Below are positions 19,473 to 26,795 of a stretch of DNA of 26,795 nt, one piece after another. Below the pieces are notes generated by a model that saw only the letters and a list, made by a program, of their open reading frames with translations, had not been told where the DNA came from and made no database searches. Origin of the DNA: Eimeria necatrix. Its lineage: Eukaryota > Apicomplexa > Conoidasida > Eucoccidiorida > Eimeriidae. How positions within the stretch are numbered: position 1 is the stretch's first letter; the number at the start of each line of letters is the position of its first letter. The position numbers and the translations under genes were made by a program. Location of the stretch: assembly GCF_000499385.1 (NCBI RefSeq), contig NW_013654337.1:2501-29295 (forward strand), given 5' to 3'.

Positions 19473-19610
19473 GCCGCCGCCGCCCCGCCCCGCTGCTGCT
19501 GCTGCTGCTGCTGCCGCTGCTGCTGCTGCTCGCCGCGGCAGCGGGGGGGGACGACGCGCGAACGCGGCCCGAGAGCCCGCTCCGCAACCCGCTGCTGCTG
19601 CTGCTGCTCC

Positions 19611-19679
<69 letters not shown>

Positions 19680-19778
19680 GGGTGGGGGTTGTTGTGGTGG
19701 GCGGCGTGGCCGCGGTGGTGCTGGTGGAGGAGTCCAGCGTGGGAGGGGCAGCGGCAGCTGCCGATGAGAGCGCAGCAG

Positions 19779-19820
<42 letters not shown>

Positions 19821-20157
19821 GGTGGTTGTGGTGGCGCAGCAGCAGCAGCTGACGGCTCTCGCTCAGCAAACGAGCAGCAGCAGCTTCGGAAGAGACACCC
19901 GAAGAGCCCTCCGCGCTCGAGCAGCAAGCCACGCTGTTGCTGCTGCTGCTGTTGCTGCTGCCGGGCTCCGACGCGCAGCGGCTGCTGCTGCTGCGGCTGC
20001 TGCTGCTGCTGCTGGGCGGCGGCACTGCCTGCTGCTGCTGCTGCAGCTGCTGCTCCGGCTCAAGGCGAAGAGTCTCTTCTTTCAGCCGACACAGCTTAAA
20101 GTCCCGCAGCAAATCCACAGCGGACCTGTAGGCCTCCCGCACTGCTTGCACTGCTGC

Positions 20158-20198
<41 letters not shown>

Positions 20199-20257
20199 CT
20201 GGGTGAGCAGCAGACTCGTCGTCCGACGCCATGCCCTCCAGCTCCTCTTCCTCCTCC

Positions 20258-20296
<39 letters not shown>

Positions 20297-20357
20297 GTCT
20301 CTGCGGTGTCCTTCCCGTCGGCCTCTACGCAGGCTTCCCCATCTTCTTCTTCTTCTT

Positions 20358-20390
<33 letters not shown>

Positions 20391-20688
20391 CTTTGCATCC
20401 TTCGGTTTTGCTGCTGTCGTCTTCAGCAGCTTCTCTCTCCTCTTCCTCCTGGGCCTCCAGTCTGTCTCTGCCGACTTTGAAGAGCTCGAGGGCCAAGTCC
20501 CTGAGCCTGCTGCTGCTGCTGCTGCCCCTGCTGCTGCTGCTGCTGCTCTTGCTGCTGCTGCTCCACAAACGCTCCAGTGTCTCCTCCTGTCCCTCCGCCA
20601 ACCCCACTGGAATCCGGGCCAAAACCTGCGGGCTGCTGCGCCTCCCCTTGGGCTCCGTGACTACCCAGCAGCAGCAGCAGCAGCAGCA

Positions 20689-20720
<32 letters not shown>

Positions 20721-21385
20721 ATGCGGTGCAGCTGCTCTCTCCCCACACCACCCCGCGCTCCCATGGCCGCAGCTCGTTGGCTGCGTGGGCCAGCAGCGCA
20801 GCAACTAGTTTGCTGCGGCTGCTGTGCGCCTCTGCTGCTGCTGCTGCTGCTGCTGCTGCTTCTTCGTCGCGCCTCCTGCTGCTGCTCTCTTGGCCGTTCA
20901 GCAGGCACGGCAGCAGCAGCAAACCCTCAGCAGCAGCAGCAGCAACCTGGGGCGAAGCAGCAGCGCTGGACAGCGGCGTCTCCGTGGAGCCGCAGCTAAC
21001 TGAGTGGTGCCAGGGGCCTGCTGCTGCAGCAGCTGCTGCTGCTGCTGCAGCAGAAAAAGACAAAGACACTTGCAGCAGCTGTGAGCACTGCAGCTGTACA
21101 TACAGCAGAACAAGCACTCCTCGCCGAATCTCAACTACTTTTAATTAATTTAACTAATTAATTAATTAATTAATTAATTAAATTTATTTATTTAATTTTA
21201 TTTGTCAATTTCTACTTGCTGCTGCATCTTTGTGTCGGTTTGGTTTGGTTTTTGCGTCTGCGTCTGCAGCAGCGTCGCTGCCAGCAGCAGCAGCGCCAGC
21301 AGCAGCAGCAGCAGCAGCAGCCTGCTGCAGCGCGAGCAGCAGCGCGCGGAGTTCGCCCTCCGCCTCGCGCCGATCCCTGCGTTCC

Positions 21386-21419
<34 letters not shown>

Positions 21420-21464
21420 TCCAGCCGCGCGCGCCCGCGCCCTCCCCCGCCGCCCCGCCGCCGC

Positions 21465-21513
<49 letters not shown>

Positions 21514-21718
21514 CTTAGCAGCCACTTGAGCCAGCCGCTGCGATATGGCTAGCTGGCGAGCCCCCAGAAAGCCATGTTTATAAACTGGAAAATAAGTTTT
21601 TAAATTTCGACCTCCCAAATAAACTGAAGACACCCAGCGTTCTTGGCTGCGGTCGAAGAAGACCCCGGTGACCTTGGGCAGCGACTGCAGCAGCAGCGAG
21701 CACGCTGCTGCAGCAGGA

Positions 21719-21762
<44 letters not shown>

Positions 21763-21840
21763 GGGCGCGGGCAGCGGCGGCGCTGCGGACGAGGAGGAAG
21801 CCGCCAGCGAAGACGGCGGAGAGGGAGAGCTGCACGCCAG

Positions 21841-21905
<65 letters not shown>

Positions 21906-22000
21906 AGGCGCCTGCGGCGGCGCGGCGACGCAGCGCGCTTGGCTCCATTATTCCCGCAGATCTGCACCACCACCAGCACCACCAGCAGCAACGACGGATC

Positions 22001-22044
<44 letters not shown>

Positions 22045-22482
22045 AGACTGTTCTAATTCTTATTAATTATTATTATTATTATATATTATTTATTATTATT
22101 TATTATTATTATTTATTAATTATTATTACCCTGCGTTTCTCTTTCTTTGGCTGGAAACGAGGGGCTGCTGCGCGGCGTCGGAGAAGAAGGAAAAAGGAGG
22201 CAGCTGCTGCTGCTGCTGCTGCCGTGCTGCTGCTGCTGCTTCCGCTGCAGTGACCTGCTGCAGCAAATGGGCGACTGCAGCTCTGCCTTCTCCCCTATCC
22301 CTCGTTTCCCTTTCGTAGAGAGTCTTCAGTTCTGCTGCTGCTGCTGCTGCTGCTGCTGCAGGCGACGGGATGGGCTGCAGCAAGTCCCTGCTGTGCTGCT
22401 GCAGCTGCTGCAGCTGCTGCAGCTGCTGCAGCAGCTGCTGCTGCCTGCCCCCCACTGCATGCGCTCGCTCTACATCTGCCAT
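17946..22482 (-). CDS. ApiAP2 transcription factor with AP2 domains and C-terminal ACDC domain
   Basis: ApiAP2 proteins are the main sequence-specific transcription factors of apicomplexans and act in the nucleus. Proposed exons: 22482-22130, 22042-21216, 21044-18568 and 18449-17946; 4,161 nt, 1,386 residues, phases 2, 1 and 0 consistent. AP2 domain 1 (about 241-290) has VTGVFFDRSQERWVSSVYL and TYFPVYKHGFLGARQLAI. AP2 domain 2 (about 944-998) has PPGVSWASSSSRWFAVV and ARTFHPSTKGGVEAAFKLA. A third AP2-like segment (487-584) is split by a Ser/Cys run. An ACDC domain (about 1262-1353) has CLLDLQKQCRLLYP and REIRVYIQLFQNCLFSGLLP. The rest is Ala/Gln/Ser runs plus acidic linkers. Introns 1 and 2 are GT-AG; intron 3 (18450-18567) must be GC-AG or reflects a frameshift. 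Start MADVERAHAVGG is chosen because the upstream in-frame sequence is A-rich and UTR-like; an in-frame ATG at 23016 is the alternative. Confidence 0.85.
21045..21215 (-). other. Intron 2 of the ApiAP2 gene, carrying a palindrome copy
   Basis: Donor GCAGCAA|GTAGAA and acceptor TTTTTCTGCTGCAG; both flanks are phase 1. It contains AATT repeats and AGCTGTACATACAGC (21092-21106), a degenerate form of the dispersed palindrome close to the acceptor. Confidence 0.75.
22043..22129 (-). other. Intron 1 of the ApiAP2 gene
   Basis: An 87-nt AATAAT-rich intron with donor GCAGG|GTAATA and acceptor CAGTCTAG. Both junctions are phase 2, which joins the frame ending at 22126 to that of AP2 domain 1. Confidence 0.8.
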
Positions 22483-22663
22483 CAGGGGATATCTTTGTGT
22501 CTCCTTTTTTCTTTTTTCTCCTTTGGCTTTTTTAGCTTTTGTCTTGCTTTTGTCTCCTTTTAAAACCTTCCCATTTGCTGCTGCAGGGCCTCCGCTTCGC
22601 AGCAGCAGCAGCAGCCTGCGGCTCCTCAAAGCAGCAGCGCCAATTCTGCTGCGCCTAATACCC

Positions 22664-22708
<45 letters not shown>

Positions 22709-23126
22709 AGGTGCTGCGTGCGGGGCCAGCGGAAAGCAGCAGCTGCGCAACGGGTCCAGAAACTGCAGCAACGGGAGGCGTTGCTGCAGCAGCAGCAGCA
22801 GCAGCAGCTGCAGCAGGAGGGGCTACGCTGTCGGTGTCTTAAAAAACAAGCAGCTATTTGCTGCGCATATCTTATAAAACTGCGTTGGAGGCCTCGGAGA
22901 CAAGAGGCAGCCAGAGGCGGCGCAGCGGCAGAGCCGCAAAGCTGCAGCAGCAGCTGCTGCTGCTGCTGCAGCAGCAAACTCCAAAGACCCCTAACCCAGA
23001 GCAGCGCAGCACGCAAGGGCCCCCGCTGCGTCTCGGGGCTGAGGGTGCATGCATAAACTGCGGTGTCCCGACTGTGGGCTGGTTGGGGGGCTGCAGAGCA
23101 GGAGTTGCTGCAGAACTGCTGCTGCT

Positions 23127-23157
<31 letters not shown>

Positions 23158-23271
23158 GCTGCTGCTGCTGCTGCTGCGCTGCCGCGAGGCGCTCCTTTGA
23201 GCCCACGCCCGCTCCGCCGCTCAGTGCAAATAGGTTTAAAAGAAAAAGAAAAGTTTGCGTCGAAAATTAAA
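22483..23271. other. Divergent intergenic region, or additional 5' exons
   Basis: This lies between the proposed ApiAP2 start (-) and a plus-strand gene at 23272. It holds an A-rich minus-strand stretch (22490-22570), CTG/CAG tracts (22667-22707, 22785-22810, 23116-23176) and unique patches. The minus frame stays open to 23016, so upstream ApiAP2 exons are possible. The unique patches gave no recognisable domain. Confidence 0.4.
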
Positions 23272-24151
23272 ATGAATAACCCGAAGAAACGGCAGAGGCT
23301 CCCGTGCGCGACGCTGGTGGAGCTGCAGCAGACCGCAGCAGCACAGCAGGTGTCACTGGCCGCCAGGCGGCTTTTAAGAAAAAACAGTGTTTATTTAAAA
23401 GAAATAAAAACTCCCAAATTCAGAAATTCGCAAAAAAACAAATGATGCGGCGCGCTGCAGCGCCTGCAGGTTGAGGACAAGCTCTGTGCCCACGGTGAGA
23501 GAGGCAGCAGCAGCAGCAGCAGCAGCAGCAGCGGCAGCAGCAGCAGCGGCAGCAGCGGCGGCGCAACAAAGATGCCCTACAATGCTGCACTTTGCCTGCA
23601 CACAAATTCACAGTACCCAACTGACGTGCAACTGCTGTTGCTGCAGCAAACGAGTTGCTGCTGCTGCTGCGCTGCTGCAGCAACAGGGAGCAGCAGTGCG
23701 TCTATGGTGTTCAGCAGAAACCTTATACCCCTCAAGGTCTAGTGCGAACTCAGTTGTTTCCGCGCCGTTTTGGGCTCTAAAACCCCCGAAAAAATCCCTT
23801 TTTGCATTTTAAAACAAAAAACAACAAAGCAGAAACCCAGAAACTCGAAAAAGAAAAAGAAACGACGCAAATTGAATGCAGATAACCTCTGCTGGCGCGC
23901 CCGTCTTGATCCGCCGTCGATACTTCCTTGATCACGGCTGGGCTGTGCAGCTCGCCGGCGCAACCACTTGATGTTTTAAAAGGTTTTTCGTTTTTATTTA
24001 TCTTTTATTGTTCATTATTGCTGCTTTTACCCCCTAGATCATCAGCAAAGACGCGCAGTTTCCCGCTGCACACCGGCGCAACCTGGCTGCTGCTGCTGCG
24101 ACGGCGCTGCCTGCGGCGCCTCTGCTGCTGCAGCACTTAGCGACGCAGTAG
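23272..24151 (+). CDS. Small multi-exon gene, possibly ENY2/Sus1-like
   Basis: ENY2/Sus1 is a small helical subunit of the SAGA deubiquitinase module and of the TREX-2 mRNA-export complex. Proposed exons 23272-23349, 23470-23736, 23882-23944 and 24038-24151 are all phase 0 (173 residues plus stop). The first starts at AAAATGA with MNNPKKRQRLPCATLVELQQ. Exon 2 begins VEDKLCAHGERG, echoing the ENY2 KL...GER turn, then has a Ser run and TKMPYNAALCLHTNSQYP. Exon 3 has LIRRRYFLDHGW, echoing LRAKLIECGW. Exon 4 has IISKDAQFPAAHRRNL, echoing ITPKGRALVPDSVKKEL, and a very strong acceptor (CTTTTACCCCCTAG). Weak points: the exon 3 donor (GCT|GTGCAG) is poor, about 20 family residues between exons 3 and 4 are missing, and the exon 2 insert has no family equivalent. 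The gene is divergent from the ApiAP2 gene. Confidence 0.4.
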
Positions 24152-24549
24152 CAGCCACCTGCATGCGTTCTTAGCTGCTGTTGCGCAGCAGGAACCCAAG
24201 AGAACCACCGCGGCGCTTGCTGCCGCCAGCTGCAGCAGCTGCTGCTGCGCCTGCGGAGCTGCAGCAGCAGCCGCAGCAGCAGCACTCAACTCCCCAAGCA
24301 CCTCAGCCAGCAACAGGGCCCCAGAGGTCCTTAACTTCAGCTGGGGGGGCCTTCCGTGCTGCTGCTGCTGCAGCTTGCTGAAAGCAGCAAAGACCCCGCG
24401 CAGCTGCTGTTGGCAGAGCAGCAGAAGGTCAGCTGCTGCAGCAGCACACCCAAAAGCCGTTCGCCTCTGCGCCGGCAAAGCAGCAAAAGCAACACATTCC
24501 TTAAAAGCTCCTCGAAACCCTAGCATAAATAGCAGCAAATAGGGGGCTT

Positions 24550-24588
<39 letters not shown>

Positions 24589-24742
24589 CCTGGCTGGTCC
24601 TCAGCCTCCAAATGAACTGCAAGTGCTGCGCTGCACTTTGCCAGCAGCAGCCTGCAGCAGCAGCGCCCGTGGGCTGCTGCTGCTGCTGCTCAAAGAGCTG
24701 CGTAAAGCAGCTTTTCAGAAACTTAGTCGCAATTTGCTGCTG
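24137..24742 (-). CDS. Unrecognised helical protein, 3' part
   Basis: Two minus-strand segments read as helical protein: 24742-24589 (QQQIATKFLKSCFTQLFEQ, SAAQHLQFIWRLRTSQ) and 24519-24137 (FRGAFKECVAFAALPAQRRT, LKLRTSGALLLAEVLGEL, then an Ala run and TAA at 24139-24137). Acceptors are CACTGCAG and TTTATGCTAG. The two segments join in phase 1 only if the intervening CTG tract (24520-24588) is a GC-AG intron, since it has no GT on this strand. The alternating hydrophobic helices resemble HEAT/ARM-type repeats, but I do not recognise the family. The stop overlaps the last codons of the plus-strand gene by 15 nt, so one of the two models is probably wrong at its end. Upstream exons were not found. 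Confidence 0.35.
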
Positions 24743-24871
24743 CTGCAGTGCCTCGGGGGGCCCCAGGGGGCCCCTGGGGGTCTTCGGTGTGCAGCAAAGA
24801 AGGCTTAAAGACTCACTCAAGAAACCAATATGGGGGCTAACAGCTGCAGAGTCTGAGTGCTGCATGCAGCC

Positions 24872-25163
24872 CCAAACCCTCCTAGACCCTCCTAAACCCT
24901 CCTAAACCCTCCTAAACCCTCCTAAACCCTCTTAAACCCTCCTAAACCCTCCTAAACCCTCTTAAACCCTCCCAAACCCTCCTAAACCCTCTTAAACCCT
25001 CTTAAACCCTCCTAAACCCTCTTAAACCCTCCTAAACCCTCCTAAACCCTCCTAAACCCTCTTAAACCCTCCTAAACCCTCTTAAACCCTCCTAAACCCT
25101 CTTAAACCCTCTTAAACCCTCCTAAACCCTCTTAAACCCTCCTAAACCCTCTTAAACCCTCCT
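24872..25163. repeat. Telomere-variant decamer array (CCTCCTAAAC / CCTCTTAAAC)
   Basis: About 29 decamer units, each an AAACCCT heptamer plus CCT or CTT. The CCT and CTT variants are interspersed irregularly. The register is perfect throughout, with a single AGACCCT variant near the left edge. Confidence 0.95.
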
Positions 25164-25165
25164 GA

Positions 25166-25567
25166 AACCCCTTCTTGTGCTGCGGCAAACGGGCAGCAGA
25201 AGCTGCAGCTCTTGCTTTCCCGCTAAGACACTTCTGGGGCTTTCACTACAGCCCTTGAAAGCCGCAGCTTTTTGTTCAACAGTTTTGGTTTTGGTGCTGT
25301 TAGTTGCAGCTGTGCAGCTTTTAGTTTAGAAGCTGCATTAAATGGCATTTATTGCAGAAAGTTCAGAAGTTTAAAATATAATCCGAGTTCCGTGAAATGC
25401 TTCTAATCGGGAAAGCTGAGCTGCTGCAGCAGCAGCTGCTGCAGCAGCAGCAGCTGCAGCAGCAGCAGCTGCCCGAAGAACAGCAGTTTTGCTGCATGCA
25501 GCGCAGAGAGCTCTGTGGAGAGTTCTGCGCTGCCCGCTGCTGCCATCCTCCTGCTGCAGCCGCCGCC

Positions 25568-25599
<32 letters not shown>

Positions 25600-26050
25600 A
25601 GCAGCTTAGCTGTCACATAAAGCCCCACAGGGCTTTCTGCACCGCATGCAGCAAAGCTGTTTGTTCTGCTGCTGTGCAGGCCGGGCTTGGGTGTTCATCA
25701 GCACTTTTGAAGTTCAGTTCAAAACAAAAAGCCTCCAGAAGTTTTTAAAAGCTGAGACGGAGGCCCACAGGAACTGTTCAGCTACAGAAACCTCTGCGGA
25801 GAAGAAGACTAGGGTTTGTAGATTTGTTGGAAAATTATTTTGGAATTCAAAAAACCACTTTGGGGCTTAAATGGCACTTGTGGGGCCGCACAAATGGCTC
25901 TTTTTATCTCAGAGTTGCTGCAACAAACAAACTGCAGCTTTTGAGGCCCGGGCTCTCTGACTCAAAAGACCTTCTCCTGAAAAATAAAAGCCTCGATATC
26001 CTTTTCGCGAAAAGAGTAGCTAGCTGGTCAAACGGGCTGCCAGCTCTCGG
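25166..26050. other. Unique region with CTG/CAG tracts, no gene resolved
   Basis: Contains CAG/CTG tracts at 25420-25470 and 25569-25603, and GCATGC cores at 25494 and 25646. Short ORFs (plus 25515-25748 and 25824-26132) have ordinary composition but no recognisable domain or splice support. The second runs into the 40-bp repeats. Confidence 0.4.
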
Positions 26051-26210
26051 AACACTCTGCAGTGGCTTAGGGGAATATTATTTGATGTCTAACACTCTGC
26101 AGTGGCTTAGGGGAATATTATTTGATGTCTAACACTCTGCAGTGGCTTAGGGGAATATTATTTGATGTCTAACATTCTGCAGTGGCTTAGGGGAATATTA
26201 TTTGATGTCT
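26051..26210 (+). repeat. 40-bp tandem repeat, four copies
   Basis: Units start at 26051, 26091, 26131 and 26171 with AACACTCTGCAGTGGCTTAG. Units 1-3 are identical and unit 4 has a single C-to-T change (AACATTCTGC). The unit contains the inverted repeat CTCTGCAGTG. Confidence 0.97.
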
Positions 26211-26487
26211 AAGCAAAAGAGGGGCCTCGTATCCCTAGTGGAATATCCTGGAGGCCAATCTCCGAGAGGAATCTTATGAAGAAATTCCCCTAAGTTGAAA
26301 GATCTTGCTGGTGCCAAGTCCTCCCAGAGTGGACTTTGCTGAATTTCTGCACTTCTGTGCGCCTCTAGAAAAACAGTGCGAGGAGTCTCGAAAGTGTGAT
26401 TTGCTATCTTTAATACTACGCGGATTGAGGGAGCCCGTGAGCATCATTTGTGGGGCTGCGTTTCTAAAGTTGCTTCCCTGTCTCGTG
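26211..26487. other. Unique spacer between two satellites, no gene seen
   Basis: No triplet repeats and moderate GC. No exon or RNA gene was recognised. Confidence 0.5.
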
Positions 26488-26795
26488 GTGTTTATCCTCT
26501 GTTATTCGAGTCTTGTGTTTATCCTCTGTTATTCGAGTCTTGTGTTTATCCTCTGTTATTTGAGTCTTGTGTTTATCCTCTGTTATTTGAGTCTTGTGTT
26601 TATCCTCTGTTATTCGAGTCTTGTGTTTATCCTCTGTTATTTGAGTCTTGTGTTTATCCTCTGTTATTTGAGTCTTGTGTTTATCCTCTGTTATTTGAGT
26701 CTTGTGTTTACCCTCTGTTATTTGAGTCTTGTGTTTATCCTCTGTTATTTGAGTCTTGTGTTTATCCTCTGTTATTCGAGTCTTGTGTTTATCCT
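26488..26795 (+). repeat. 27-bp tandem repeat running off the window
   Basis: More than 11 copies of a 27-bp unit beginning GTGTTTATCCTCTGTTATT and ending GAGTCTT. Variants are mainly C/T at one site (TTCGAG versus TTTGAG) and one TTTACC. There is no spacer, so it is a satellite and not a CRISPR array. The true length is unknown because it continues past 26795. Confidence 0.97.

Noticed and set aside
18347..19852. 501-codon plus ORF and other plus ORFs opposite the ApiAP2 gene
   Set aside because: They are antisense shadows of AP2 exon 3. The minus frame carries the recognisable AP2 domain and the acidic linkers.
23395..23683. Minus ORFs with Ala and Cys runs as an ApiAP2 first exon
   Set aside because: The plus-strand reading gives a phase-consistent exon (VEDKLCAHGER onward) with good flanking sites. 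The minus reading has no matching donor or next exon.
26488..26795. CRISPR-like repeat array
   Set aside because: The 27-bp units are directly contiguous with no unique spacers, and the genome is eukaryotic.
1..26795. tRNA, rRNA or snRNA genes
   Set aside because: No cloverleaf with conserved tRNA box A/B, no rRNA core segments and no recognisable snRNA were seen by eye. A tRNAscan or Infernal run would settle this.

Overview
The window looks like a nuclear chromosome segment of a coccidian apicomplexan, most likely an Eimeria species. The grounds are pervasive CAG/CTG triplet tracts that run through both genes and introns, internal telomere-like TTTAGGG/AAACCCT arrays, AT-rich simple-sequence introns, and an ApiAP2 transcription factor with an ACDC domain. 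This matches the repeat-rich segments known from Eimeria chromosomes. Nothing looks bacterial, viral or organellar. Most long ORFs here are artefacts of triplet repeats, which stay open in all six frames. Real genes were found by reading short non-repetitive exons and testing splice sites for phase.

Layout from left to right. 122-2154 (+): the 3' end of a DIS3/Rrp44-like exosome ribonuclease in three phase-consistent exons. 2634-3434 (-): an LYR-motif protein resembling the succinate dehydrogenase assembly factor SDHAF3, carrying Gln/Ala/Ser runs. 3435-5674: a telomere-like array, a palindrome island and CTG-rich minisatellites. 5675-9145 (-): a five-exon E2 ubiquitin-conjugating enzyme of the PEX4/UBC21 type, whose last intron contains tandem telomere-like blocks and copies of an exon end with its splice donor. 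9149-9760: a long interrupted telomere-like array directly upstream of its start codon. 10.3-13.8 kb: a candidate exon on the minus strand and a long plus-strand ORF rich in Gln, Ala and Ser, both of unknown function. 13.8-17.5 kb: mostly AT-rich satellite and simple-sequence DNA. 17946-22482 (-): an ApiAP2 gene in four exons with two clear AP2 domains, a third AP2-like segment interrupted by a Ser/Cys run, and a C-terminal ACDC domain. 23272-24151 (+): a small multi-exon gene, possibly ENY2/Sus1-like, divergent from the AP2 gene. 24137-24742 (-): fragments of an unrecognised helical protein. 24.87 kb to the end: a telomere-variant decamer array, then 40-bp and 27-bp tandem repeats running off the window.

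The strongest unexplained signal is a dispersed palindrome, GGTGTACGTACACC, and its variants. It occurs about a dozen times, mostly in small GC-rich islands inside AT-rich DNA, with four exact 14-bp copies. It is two inverted GTGTAC sites, so an ApiAP2 target is plausible but unproven. The genes form no operon or pathway. They are housekeeping and regulatory genes (RNA decay, mitochondrial assembly, ubiquitin transfer, transcription) embedded in repeat-rich DNA.
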